Shown: in pieces, positions 34,401 through 45,236 of the stretch
How the letters are laid out: every line of letters begins with the position of its first letter
Position numbering within the stretch: the first letter of the stretch is position 1
Origin: Cryptomeria japonica
Lineage: Eukaryota > Streptophyta > Pinopsida > Cupressales > Cupressaceae
Length of the DNA: 64,000 nt
Direction of reading: 5' to 3'
Assembly: GCF_030272615.1 (NCBI RefSeq)
Contig: NC_081412.1
Location: 478,739,657 to 478,803,656, forward strand
The notes under the pieces: generated by a model
What the model was told of the DNA's origin: nothing
The model's input: the letters and a program-made list of their open reading frames with translations, nothing else
Database searches by the model: none
Program-made: the position numbers and the translations under genes

Positions 34401-34695
34401 TATCCATTCTGCCAAATTAGAGTTGGAAATCAACAACCAGACTCGAGATTTGTAGGAACTACAATTGGTTCTACTGCCACGCCTGCAAATACTTCAGAAA
34501 TGTTATCTCAATCTAGATGCCTTAACGGTGACTCAAGAGATGAGCACAATAGACGCCATGGAAGAATAGGTCTCCCAAATGCAGATAGAGAAAGAAGTGG
34601 CTACCTCCCTACTTGAGTCCTGGTCCTTATCTTTGAAACAATTTTTGCAGGACTTCAAATCAGTTTTTGACAAGTTTTACTCTTTACTGTCATAA
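31417..34695 (+). pseudogene. unknown ORF2 of element B (1,093 codons)
   Basis: From ATG 31417 (MAFASHDSSSAIVDSMDFIQ) one frame continues to TAA 34693-34695 without any frameshift. Ten premature stops interrupt it: TGA 31477 and 32173; TAG 31594, 32923, 33043, 33400, 33895, 34099, 34453 and 34567. Residues about 25-330 form a folded-looking domain shared with element A ORF2 (VYRMFSASRINFVSA, YRMIKEDASFDLC, FKFGQLLVGLFFYFQ). A basic Ser/Thr/Pro-rich linker with nuclear-localisation-like KRSPTKKK and KKTRQSKKK follows. Next is an E/K repeat region and a C-terminal coiled coil (LNELRSELQKAQKDIRNAL). It has no protease, integrase or RT motif. I cannot assign a function. Its place after Gag suggests an element-specific nuclear or particle protein. 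Confidence 0.75.
33487..33654 (+). repeat. 42-bp tandem repeat coding for KKKDEEEKRKKEEE
   Basis: Full units start at 33487, 33529 and 33571, with a diverged one from 33613. The period keeps the ORF2 frame. It sits within a purine-only stretch of about 400 bp (33420-33820). The leucine-rich minus-strand ORFs opposite it are artefacts. Confidence 0.9.
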
Positions 34696-34947
34696 ACAAT
34701 TATTCTTTTAATACTAATGAAACAGGGGTTGGTCTGCAATATTATTTTTGTTGTCATTGTTGGCAAAGGGGGAGAAGTATAAATTTTGAATGTTTTGATG
34801 CATACTTTCATGTTAAGAAGTAGTATACATTGTATTTTCTACAAAAGGGATAGTGTATATGCTTAGGGGGAGTAATTTTGATTATGGCACATTTTTGTTG
34901 TAAAACACTTAGATGTCAAAATTTTCCTAAGTGTTGCCATCAATGCC

Positions 34948-34959
34948 AAAGGGGGAGAT
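34948..34959 (+). promoter_or_regulatory. polypurine tract of element B
   Basis: aaagggggagat lies directly before the 3' LTR start TGTTGGCAG. Confidence 0.85.
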
Positions 34960-36052
34960 TGTTGGCAGTTTTGATGATTATGTTGTGATTTTTATTGATG
35001 GACACACACTTGCATTGAGATCACTTTTATATGTATGAGTTATGCTCAACCGGCAATTGTTTCCAACCGGTATGATGTATTACAGTCTTTAGAATATCGG
35101 TGTTTTGTAGAATGTTTTTACCAGTCTGAAGTGGTATGTTGACCCCAAGCAGTTCGAGGATCTCAAGTGATACAAAGGATCAAGCGGTATAACACATATT
35201 TCCCAATCTTCATTTTTGTCAAACCAGCAACCCATATTTTGTATGAACCGGTAATACTCTGTGATGAGTTACCATCCACCGATTGTTTGACGGTGCTGAC
35301 ACTTTAACGGTGCTTTTTTTGTCATGTTATAGAATATGTCTAGATGCATTGAACCTAGGAAATTGTATTGTAATCCTATTGGACTGACATGAAATCAGAT
35401 TCCTTTATAAGGACATCATGTCTAGGGTTTTAGAAGTTGCAAGGGTTTAAGGTGGTTGATGAGTTAGAGAGAGTGTGAATGTGTTGAAGACTGAAGTAAT
35501 GCTGGAATGCATTAGGAATGAGCTATCAATGATCTAACCAAGCAATCTGTGCTATTTACTAGATCACTCACTTGTTGATAACTCACATCTTTGACAAGTC
35601 TGAAGCCCTTAATCCGGTAGGCCCAAAAGACTTTTGTAAATCTTCTAACAAGGTGGTTCACATCTGTGGATCTAAAATCCTCTAGCAAGGTAGTCTTTAA
35701 TCAAACTTATCTCCTAACAGAGATTGAGATTCCTAACAGGATCCATTCTGGTAAAGAACATTGTATGACCTTAACTGGTCTGACCTTAACCGGTCTGGTT
35801 CCTATTCTGCAGATAGTTACTTGTGAGTTCCATCTCACCGTGGTTTTTCCCATTTGGGTTTCCACGTCAAAACCTCTTGTGTTATGGTGTTTGTGCTTCT
35901 GTGGGTGAATGCATTATTTGCTATTTGGTTTGCATATGTGCTAACCGATTTGTTTGCTAAATTGTTTTACCAGTTTACTGTTAGTCTAGTAAAGTGTTTA
36001 AGTACATTGATTTTTGGCATACTAATTCACCCCACCCTCTTAGTATTCATCA
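34960..36052 (+). repeat. 3' LTR of element B
   Basis: It aligns with 28568-29684, lacking the 25-bp duplication. TATA-like cctttataagg lies near 35402. It is followed by TAAAA target duplication. Confidence 0.9.
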
Positions 36053-36057
36053 TAAAA

Positions 36058-36400
36058 TATAGTCTAAAAGACCTTGGTTGAAGAATGTCTTGTGAGTTAG
36101 TTATTTGTGTATCGGTATCGGTAACAAATAATCAGTAAAGTTAAATTAGTGTACTTTAAGTTGTAAGTTTCAAAACTAACCATTGTCTTGTAACACCGAT
36201 AAATCTCAAAGGATAAATAAGGAAATGTCAACACATTTTCATTTATCTTTTTTTCTTGTGAAATATCTCAAGCTCCTGTGCGATGAAAGGTAATTTGAAT
36301 CTTGTTGTGCAAGAAGTTCAAGTAGAGCGACAATGGTGTTTGGTATTTCTAAGGAGAAGGTATTCAACTTTGTCTGAGAAAATTTTGTTGGAAGGTCATC
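36058..36400 (+). other. spacer of element A before ORF2
   Basis: It is AT-rich with no ORF of note. It corresponds in position to 30974-31416 of element B. Confidence 0.4.
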
Positions 36401-39400
36401 ATGGCAGCACCGATTTTGACTCTTATGTTGGTTGAAGTTGTTAAAGAACCCCAACCCGAATTCAAGCTACATCTGATGAAAGCTGGTGAAATCGACATGA
36501 CCAATGCTTTATCATTTGTGCCCTCCAGTGTATTTTTGGTTGAAGATATTTGATCCTATATTCATTGCAAGCTCGAAGAACTTGGAGACAAGTTCATTCG
36601 AAATGAGTCCAAAGGGTTTTGTGACAATGATCAATTGAAAGCAGAATTTCTACCTCTGCAGACCAAGGGTTTGGATAATGTTGTTGATTTTCCTAATCAG
36701 TTTCATGACAACTAGGTTAGATATGTATGAGCAGGGTTCATGATCAATTTTTGTGGTTGGAAGCTCATGCACCAATCAAGATTACAAAGGAGGTGATTTG
36801 AAGAGTGACAGTGTTCAGTACAGCCGGTGAAGCATTAACCCTAAGAACGATTTCATCAACTGAAGTCATCTAGTTAACCAAATCTCGGTGTGATAGTACA
36901 GAAATGACAATCACCCATATTGAGGATGATGAAGTAATATTTGCCTTCATAGTGTTGGGTTATAGGGTTTATCAATCAAGTCGGATGAATACTGTGTCGA
37001 GCAGGGCCATACATGCTGGATATCGAATTATCAAAGAGGATGCAAGCTATGATATATGTGAGATGATTCAAAGTCAATTTATGGTGAACATGGAAAGAAT
37101 TAAGAAGGACAAGAAGAAATATTTCAAATATGGCTCACTACTGGTATGTATATTTTTCTATGTGCACAACCTTTTCCCCGGTAAGGGTAATGTAGTATGG
37201 TCACAGGAGAAACCTATCATGGTTCAGATAGGTGAACTGATTAGGGATCTAGGAAATAAATTTAGTGAAACAATGTGGGGATATTTAAAGGAATTTCAAA
37301 CTAGGATGCACAAGAGGGAAATAATTCCAACTGATATAGTGCAAAAATACAAAGACAACATTTGTTTTCTTATAGACATTGACTATTGTATCATTCAAGC
37401 GATTCAACCGAGAACTTTTTGGGTTCCACGCATGTGCTATGAGGTGGCAGCAGACCTTGTTTTAATTCATGTCAATATGCTACTATCTAAACCGGTAGAC
37501 TATAAGGAAAAGATATTTGGAACATGTGAGGAGGCAAGCTCCAAAATTAAACATGAACTTCAAGTGCCAATCATGAAAAGAAAAGTAAGAAGAATGATTG
37601 ATACCATTGACAAGAAATATGGAGGTGAAGCATCTGGTGCCACTACCTCCATTGGTGCTAGTGAACAAACAAGGGTCACACCTGCTAAAGATGAAGGATT
37701 AATAGGTGGAAAGAAGAAAGTGTCAAAGACAAAATCTAAGGGGACTGCAACAACCAAGCCTACAACATACTCAAAAGAAAAGGATCTAGATACTCTTGTA
37801 TCCTCTCCAAGTAAAGATATACTAGTAGGAGTGACTTATACCAGAAATAAGAAGAGTGATTCAAAGCTTAAAAAGGATGAGAAAGAGGGTGATATCACTG
37901 ACACCCTATCAGATGTGGAAATAAAGGAGGTTAGAAGAAGTTGAAGGAACAAAGTCCCAACAGTTGATGAGTTGCTGCATGGGATCAAAGAATTTGGAGG
38001 TTTGTCTACTATTGGGAGAAGATATTCCCTCAGTAATAAAGAAGACAAAAGGAAAATTGAGGAATCCCTGATCTGGAATTTGCAGACATTTTGTAGGACT
38101 CCTACTGAATTATATGGCATAATCCCATCAAATTTGCAAGATCAAATTGAAGGGAGATGGAAAGCAGCTCTAGCTACTGAAAAGGAACTTAAATAAAAGC
38201 ACTCATGGAAGTGCAACATGACTTTGATCTTGATCAAGCTTCACTAGTAGTCTAGTAGTTGAAGCATGCATTCAACATTTTAGAGTAAGGAATAGAATTG
38301 GGAGAGTGGCAGTAGGTGAAGTTGGAGCAGTGCACACTGAAGGTGTTGCCTTGTGGAAGAAAATTATGGATCAACAAAAGGAAGTTGAAGATGAAATAGA
38401 AAAGGAAACAAAATAGGACCAAGATGCAGCTGCTCTTGACAAAGGGAAAGCTAAAGAAAATGACTCCACTAAAGACTTTGATACTTTCATAGTTGAGGAC
38501 ATCATAGGAAATGTTGTGTCAGACATTCCCAATCTAACAAAGGATATCAAACAACCGGTTCATACTTCACCGGTGAAGGAAGCTGATCAAACTAAGCTTC
38601 TCGATCAAGATGAAGTGATAGTTGAAGACACTCCTTATGAGGATACATCTCACACAACCCTATTGACACCAAACCCTATTCTCTCTGAAGAAGGAAAAGA
38701 GGATAATAAAGCAGTGATGAATACTCCTCTGGCAAAGAGGAAGTTAGATTAAGAAACTGAAAGTGAGAAGAAGAAGGTAAGAATCCTCACAACAACTAGA
38801 TCAGAAGTTGAGACTATAGAAAAGGAAGAAGAAACAGAGGAGGAAGAAGAAGGAGACTCGGTCATTGATATAAAGAAAATGACCCCCAAGCAATTGATGA
38901 AACTCTCAGAAAAACTGAGAATCCAAGCTGAAAAGGCTAAACTGAAAGGAAAGATAAAGAAGGAAAGAATTCTCACTTCTGCCAAGACAATTCTCTCTGA
39001 CCTAATCTCGGACATCACAATCGATGATACTACACCCATTATTGATAAGTTGGATACTCTTGTTAAAGCAATCGGTTCAGAGGCAATCAATTTGGAGAAG
39101 GTTGCAGTAAGGCAATATGAAATGAAGAGAGGAGATAACTTAATGGAACAAATATCAGTTAGAAAAGTTGCTCTTTCCACCAGAACAGAAGAAGTTAAAA
39201 ATATACTGTAGCAAGTTGGTCAAATACTAGTGAAATCTTCAAGTTTTCCTGCCTTAATCAAAGACTTAGAAGACAAAAGAAATCAGATTCAAAAGGAAAT
39301 TCAAGATCTGATAAGCTCTTTCGATCCTCTTATCAGTTCAACATCAACCTTTACTGGAAAATTCATAATGCTAATTCATGAAATCAGAAGGTTGAATGAT

Positions 39401-39655
39401 GAATAAGACAAAAGAAGTCTTAGTTTGTTAGAACTCCAGTGCTATTTAGCAACAATTATTGATTTCATGCAACTGAATATTAAAGAAGAAGGATACCTAA
39501 TAAATGAACCTGACTGTAAGACAACTGATGAAATGGAGGTCTTCATTGCAATCTCACATGGCTACTTCACCACCATGAAACAGGTTCAATCTTCATGGGA
39601 ATCTTCCTTGAATGTGGGTCAAGAAAACTTCAAAGAGATTTTTGCTTTATTTTGA
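36401..39655 (+). pseudogene. unknown ORF2 of element A
   Basis: ATG 36401 (MAAPILTLMLVEVVKEPQPE) starts a frame with three stops. After a frameshift the protein reads through 36904-37944 and 37972-38196, shifts once more near 38200, and continues to TGA 39653-39655. The segment YRVYQSSRMNTVSSRAIHAG, YRIIKEDASYDICEMIQSQF and KYGSLLVCIFFYVHNLFPG aligns residue for residue with element B ORF2, and the weaker N-terminal and C-terminal parts also follow the same order. The linker is basic (GGKKKVSKTKSKGTATTKPT), and the end is acidic and coiled-coil-rich (MKLSEKLRIQAEKAKLKG). It lacks the 42-bp repeat of B. The function is unknown. The conserved order in two separate families argues that the protein was selected. 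Confidence 0.75.
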
Positions 39656-39803
39656 CAACTTATTTTGGATAGTATTTGCCATTGATGGAAAAAGGGGGAA
39701 TTTTAGAGTGTTGTACAGTGTGAGTTATGAGTTACAGAGGTCAGTTACAGGGGCCAGAACTGACACAATTTTGTAGTGTTTTATAATATTTGCCACCAAT
39801 GCC

Positions 39804-39815
39804 AAAGGGGGAGTT
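39804..39815 (+). promoter_or_regulatory. polypurine tract of element A
   Basis: aaagggggagtt lies directly upstream of the 3' LTR. Confidence 0.8.
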
Positions 39816-41110
39816 TGTTGCAATTCTGATATAGTTTTGTATGACCGGTGAATGATATGGTTGTCATTGTTGGTAGCATCATCTCTTAAGTCTTCATAGT
39901 CTATCGGTAGTAAGTAGACTGACAAACACTAAGTAGACCAGGTAGCAGTGAGCAATGAGTAGACCGACAAGCAGTAAGTAGACCGGCAAGCAGTAAGTAG
40001 ACTGACAAGAAGTGAGTAGACCAGCAAGTAGGAAGTAGAGTGACAAGTAGTAAGTAGACCGGGTAGCGGTGAGTGGACTGGCACATAAGAGGTCCACTGG
40101 CTAAGCAAAGAATAGACTGGTATATAGGAGGAAACCGACTAGACAAATTTTGATCGATACACTGGAAGAGTCTATAACCGACAGACTGGTAACGATTAGT
40201 TAACATTCAGTTAAACCAAGAGTCTTCTCCAGTCAACCAACAAACTTATCAGCATGTTCGACTGTCTTGATAGAGCTTCCTACAATGATTTCAGGGGTGT
40301 AATTTAAGGCATGTTAACGGAATTTTGAATGGGATGTTTTGGAGGGATAGTTGGCGACAGACTGAAGGGTCAATAAATTCATGCAATTCATTCTTGAGAT
40401 GGTTTTTGTCAAGGTGAATTGAGATAATGTGAAAGTGTACATAGGGGGAGTTTAAGAGAGTGCAAAGCTGAGTGACAGAGTGGAATCCAAGGATCAACAA
40501 ATCGGCAGAGGGCAGAGTTGAAGGTGCATTCAGGAAATTAGTGTTGTGCGGAGTAGACACAACTGATGCAGACATAGTGTGATTCTTTAGTGTGATCTGA
40601 TCAAGCTAATCAGTAGCCGTTCTAGCAGATCATCTTTATGTTGCTCTCTAGCCATTGCAACTAAAATCCCTTAAGGGTGGACTTTAACAGGTCCCATTGT
40701 AAAAATCCCTTAACCAGGTGTCATCTTAATTGATGATTTTAAGACCTTTTGATAAGGCTACCTTTAACAGGGTAAAGGCACTAACAAGCCTTAGACATAA
40801 TCCCTTAACCGGGTGGCAATTAACAGTGTCTTTATAATCTCCTAACAGGGATGGCTCTTCACTGGGCATAATCCAGAAGAGTACAAATTTTGTGAGTTCC
40901 TACTCACACTGTGGTTTTCTTCTTTTTGGGTTTCCACGAGATAAATCTTGGTGTCACTGTATTTCTTTTCATGCATGGTTATTCTTCTGCAATAGTTATT
41001 TATATTGATGAATGTTAAGTCAGTGATAACTCAAGTTAAAAGTTTTAATTGAGAAAAACCAGTAAAGTATTGATTCACCCCTCCCCTCTCAGCACCAGTT
41101 GGGACTAACA
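39816..41110 (+). repeat. 3' LTR of element A
   Basis: It starts TGTTGCAATTCTG and ends GGGACTAACA. It carries the roughly 20-bp agtagaccggcaagcag tandem array (39905-40090) also seen in the 5' LTR. It is uninterrupted, so it shows the empty site of the solo LTR insertion. Target duplication CATTT follows. Confidence 0.9.
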
Positions 41111-41115
41111 CATTT

Positions 41116-41145
41116 ATCATTAAATTGTATTTCAATGAGGGGACA
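41116..41145 (-). repeat. LTR of element D, part 2
   Basis: Thirty bases ending caatgaggggaca complete the LTR interrupted at 16361. The end is the inverted counterpart of the TGTCCCC start. Confidence 0.55.
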
Positions 41146-42707
41146 TTGTTTGCCTCACCAGTAGGAACAATAGCCATAGCTAAAGTCTCAACCCGGAGTT
41201 TGGACATTCAATCTATGAAGTTATTATCTCCATAACTGAAGTTCATTTATTTGTCAACCCAGGGACGTATTACTTGAAATGGGTCTACACTATATATGCA
41301 CTAAGTTCCTGTGATAGCTATTCTGCAGTACTGCAACAACTAAACCTATTTGAAAAAAGAAAGAAAGAATTATAACAACTGAATGACTAAAGGAAAAATC
41401 AGCATTAACATAAAATTCTAATTAAAGAACTATTAACTAAGTCCAAAGTTGACAAACGGGAATTACTTTGTTTTCTTTGGCTGCAGAAACAGTCACAGGA
41501 TTTGCTTCCAGTGGCTGCAGGAATAGTCAATCGCTAGAATGTCTATTGTTACAAAAAGGGAAACTAAATCTAAAAAATGCACATTAATACTCACCAAGTG
41601 GCCCCCCTTGGATGAGTCTATCCAGAATTCAAAGATAACTCTATATACTCATAATAGCATCATTTTATTCATTGTTTTTCAAAGGTCGATACAACACATA
41701 GAATGAAAGAAAATACTTTTAATTCTAAAAATAATTTGCAACTCTATTTCTAAATCTCCTGTCTCTAACCTCTAAGAAGAGGTGTAGGCTCTTATTTAAA
41801 ATAAAAATATAACAACTTCCTACAATCTAGGTCACGTTGATGAAATGAGGCGGAAAACATTTATGACAGAAAACAAATGGAGTTAATCCATTGAAAATGT
41901 GGATCTCCACTAAATCGCAGCCAAGAATATAGCATGGCGGTATTATAAGATTAATGTTTGTTGAAGACAAACATAAATGATTCTTGTGCACCCTGCCAAT
42001 ATCTCTATCTGTCTTTATGACGTGACACAATATCCGCCTCTGCAACATCTTACTTATTCCTGCAATTAAAAAGATAGAACATACAAGCACACATATATCT
42101 ATTTTAATTAATCATAGAACTTATACATTTCACACATGATATTACCTATGATAATCTGCATGACAAAAGGAATAATCCACATGGCAACAGGAATAATGGG
42201 TCAAAACAAAACATGATTTAATAGGTTTAGTTAACATCTAGAATGCATATAGTCAAACTCTAATACATCATATGAATTAAATACTATCTCATTATACGAA
42301 TTAAAACATGGAAAAAACTTTTGAGTTTTAGAAATAAAAGAGCTAATATCTCATCTCATTAGACATTACAACCTGCCCCACTCAAGATTGCTTCTCCTCA
42401 AGCAATGATGAATTCAACTGAGTTTTCCCAATGCAAGGATTCCTAACCAACCCTTAAAGATTTATAATCTTAAGACGAGTTCTCTATCATCAATTGTAAT
42501 TGTAAGAACTATGTTTGGTTAGTTCCTTGAGACAACAAAGGTGAAATCCTTATTCATTAAAAAGAGGATTAGAAGCATGACACACATGTAAGACCTTAAT
42601 TGCAATATTCTTTCCTAAATAAACTCATCTTTCTAGGTCAACAAAAAAAATAGAATTTGCAATGATAGAAATTAGTAATCATAAATACTCATGTAGTAGA
42701 TATGCCA
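41146..42707 (-). other. element D interior, no intact ORF
   Basis: This region lies between the split left LTR and solo LTR E. Minus-strand words such as gaggagaagcaatcttgagt followed by ggggcagg (near 42380-42410) resemble the 3' end of gypsy pol plus a polypurine tract, and aataaaatgatg with a nearby ggggggcc (41600-41670) looks LTR-like. An unrecognised LTR may be present here. I could not find its partner. Confidence 0.3.
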
Positions 42708-44019
42708 TGTTGGCAACAAGGTAGCAAACTGAGAGGGGGGGCGGGGGCGATTCAGTTTGCTCACAAACTCTACACAACTCAAACTTAAATTCAGATCTAA
42801 TAATTAGCAATGAAAGCACAAATCAACACCACATCAATAACACACATAACACCAAGATTATTGACGTGTAAAACCCAGTTAAGGGAAAAACCATAGCGGG
42901 AACCTACCCACAATGAGATAATACCCCGTTAGGAGTTAATGAAATATTACAATAGGAAATGCACATGCATTCAGACACACTGCCTAGAGCTCACTGCTCA
43001 AATCACAAAACAAGAAGGGCTACACCCCTGAGGAAGACTCGTTATCTTGCATAAACATCGTATTACATCTAGAGGATCATGAACTGATGAAATAGCTTCT
43101 CCACATCCCTGGTTATAGTTTTGGTTAAGCACACAGTCTGCTATGCTCTGCCACACACTCCCTTCACACTTCCAAAAGATCAAAACACTTGTTCACACAC
43201 TTATTTGATCATACACTTGTAGATACAATGCAGATACATCTCACACATGATTGTTACATATATTTATACAAATCATCAACCTATATTTCAAGGTTGGCTC
43301 AACCCTCAATACAAATTAGAAAGCATATAACCTCACACACTACAACGACACATGCAGATCAATACAATGTCGACTAAGACATAATCTAGACCTAAATCAA
43401 CATTGCATGCAAGAAATACCTCGAACATCTGCAACACGCTACAATCATCATGAATGTCACATAACACGAAGAACATCACCGGATCAGGAAAATGATCAAT
43501 AACACACACAATGATCAATGTGGATCATCAACATAGATAGAACACGATCTAGAAACATCCACAAGAAATGTGAATTACCACAACAACAACTGCAACATCA
43601 TCATTTTATAGAACCTCAAGAACAAATGCTAAACTGACTGTCAAATTAAAAGATTCAGTTGTGGACCTCCAAATCAAGAACCAACTGACTTGAGGACACA
43701 TATGAACGTCCCGGACACTTTGCCAAATCCGTAAACCAAGATATTGCAATTCTGGAGCAATGCAGAGCAGAAACCAAAACATTGAAAAACATGAACAAAT
43801 GAGAAACCAAACACAATGCAAGATCTCATAAGTTGATCAAATCATCATGCAGACCACTGAAACTTTAGATGAATTAACTAGAGATACTTATCTCAAGACC
43901 CATTAAACTGCAACATCTCATTTGCAATAAAATAGCCAAACCAACTTATTTAATCTGATTGCAACACTAGAATACACAGAAGAACATGTTGACATCAATG
44001 ACAACACATCATTCCAACA
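42708..44019 (-). mobile_element. probable solo LTR E
   Basis: On the minus strand it starts TGTTGGAATGATGTGTTGTC and ends TTGTTGCCAACA. Its 3' part has the same layout as the A and B LTRs (ggtttttcccttaactgggt and a C-rich run before ctctcagt; on the plus strand gagagggggggcgggggc near 42731). I found no matching target duplication or second LTR. The boundaries are therefore tentative. Confidence 0.4.
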
Positions 44020-44150
44020 AACTTCTCAACAATATCCAACAATTCCCAACATGAAATATACACATAAATCTCAGAGCATACACATGAAAACATGAAGTAG
44101 AAACATAGATATATTCAAATACAAGCATACACATGTAGTTTACTTGGTCC

Positions 44151-44580
44151 ACAAGAAGCAAAAATGTCCAACCAGGACCAGATCCATCCCTTGGGCCAAT
44201 CAATCTATCATTTTACAGATGAGAGGCAAGAGCGTCCAACCAAGATCAGAACCATCTCTCGAAGTAACTAACCCATAAGAGGTAGGAGCGTCCAACCAGG
44301 ACTAGAACCATCTCTTGGGATAATTCACTTTATCCACAAGAGGTAGGAGAATATAACTAGGACCAAAACCATCTCTTGGGCCAATTCTTTTTATCCACAA
44401 GAGGAAGGAGCATCTAACCAAGACCAAAACCATCTCTTCGACCAATTCACTCTATCCACAAGAGGCAGAAGCATCCAACCAGGACCAGAACCATCTCTTG
44501 GGCCAATTCACTTTATCCACAAGAGGCAGGAGCGTCCAACCATGACTAGAACCATCTCTTGGGGTAATCATTATTTCATA
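44151..44580. repeat. 61-bp minisatellite (7 copies)
   Basis: The units share agaggcaggagcgtccaacc, accagaaccatctcttgg and gccaattcactttatccaca. The last five or so are exactly or nearly 61 bp, and the first two are diverged. The array lies in the leader of element D, between solo LTR E and the D primer-binding site. Confidence 0.85.
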
Positions 44581-44916
44581 ATTCACAATAAATCTCTTCC
44601 ATAAATCTGCTATAAAGTCTTCTATAATCCGATCATAAGATTGTCATAAAGTATCCATAATCTCTTCTCAAAAGTCTGTTACCAAATCTTCATATACTTC
44701 ACCTCAGATCTCCATAATATTCTCTCTTAATCTAGTGTATATATTATATACTTGATTGTCTTCTTTGCACAATACACGTATGTTTAACAATCTCCCAGAT
44801 TGTCTTGCCATTGTCATTTAGTTGTTGCCATATTTTTTGACAGAGTTAATAAATCCCTTCTCATTGATTAGAATGCATAAATGATTTATCCTTACCCTAC
44901 AGGCTAGCAAGATCAT

Positions 44917-44928
44917 GCTCTGATACCA
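44917..44928 (-). promoter_or_regulatory. primer-binding site of element D
   Basis: gctctgatacca is the reverse complement of TGGTATCAGAGC. It lies seven bases inside the TGTCCC LTR edge, which fixes element D on the minus strand. Confidence 0.75.
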
Positions 44929-44935
44929 CTTGGAA

Positions 44936-45236
44936 TGTCCCATTTTGAGTTTGTCGTGAATCATGCCCTTGAAAATATCAAAGTCTGCTAATTTTCACCC
45001 TTATTGATTTTTTTTATTAGATATTGACCCATTGAATTTCTTGTCTTCTTTGATCTTATGGATGGTTCTTCTGATTACCCTTTCTCAATTAAATTAATCT
45101 CTCCTTTATATCTTCATTTGTGGGAAGTCACACCTCTTCATAAGAAATGAGTCATCACTCTTCGTTGCTTCCCTTTGAGAATAATAAATTATTTATTCTT
45201 CAAATTGATCTCCCTTGGATGTCCTCCTCAAATGAG
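44936..45236 (-). repeat. 5' LTR of element D (truncated)
   Basis: It repeats 15717-16015 (tttcacccttatt, gaatttcttgtcttctttga, cacctcttcataagaaatga). Similarity stops abruptly after caaatgag at 45236, so about 370 bp of the outer LTR are missing. Confidence 0.75.

Larger units (their letters stand above)
28568..36052 (+). mobile_element. Element B: pol-less LTR retrotransposon with Gag and ORF2
   Basis: Its LTRs are 1117 bp (28568-29684) and 1093 bp (34960-36052), starting TGTTGGCA and ending TATTCATCA. The perfect target duplication TAAAA lies at 28563-28567 and 36053-36057. The PBS and PPT are in place. The interior codes for a 413-codon Gag and a 1,093-codon second ORF, both in unbroken frame apart from point nonsense codons. 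No pol domain is present. It is inserted in element A between Gag and ORF2. Confidence 0.9.
16362..41110 (+). mobile_element. Element A: pol-less LTR retrotransposon with Gag and ORF2
   Basis: LTRs start TGTTG and end GGGACTAACA, and the 5-bp target duplication CATTT flanks them (16357-16361 and 41111-41115). The 5' LTR is 16362-18913 (about 1313 bp without the inserted solo LTR) and the 3' LTR is 39816-41110 (1295 bp). The interior codes for a coiled-coil zinc-knuckle Gag and, after a spacer, an unknown second ORF. No pol domains are present. Three later insertions sit inside it: a solo B-family LTR, element C and element B. Without them A is about 7.9 kb. Confidence 0.85.

Noticed and set aside
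31417-34695. Reassigned or read-through UAG codons in element B ORF2
   Set aside because: Eight TAG and two TGA are too many and too irregularly placed for programmed readthrough in a plant. Methylation-linked decay explains them more simply.
36058-36400. Possible missing pol of element A between Gag and ORF2
   Set aside because: The stretch is only 340 bp, AT-rich, and has no RT, integrase or protease motif in any frame.
41116-41270. Minus-strand exon-like peptide (MSKLRVETLAMAIVPTGEAN)
   Set aside because: It has in-frame stops and runs across the boundary between element D interior and its LTR, where coding is not expected. I could not link it to any family.
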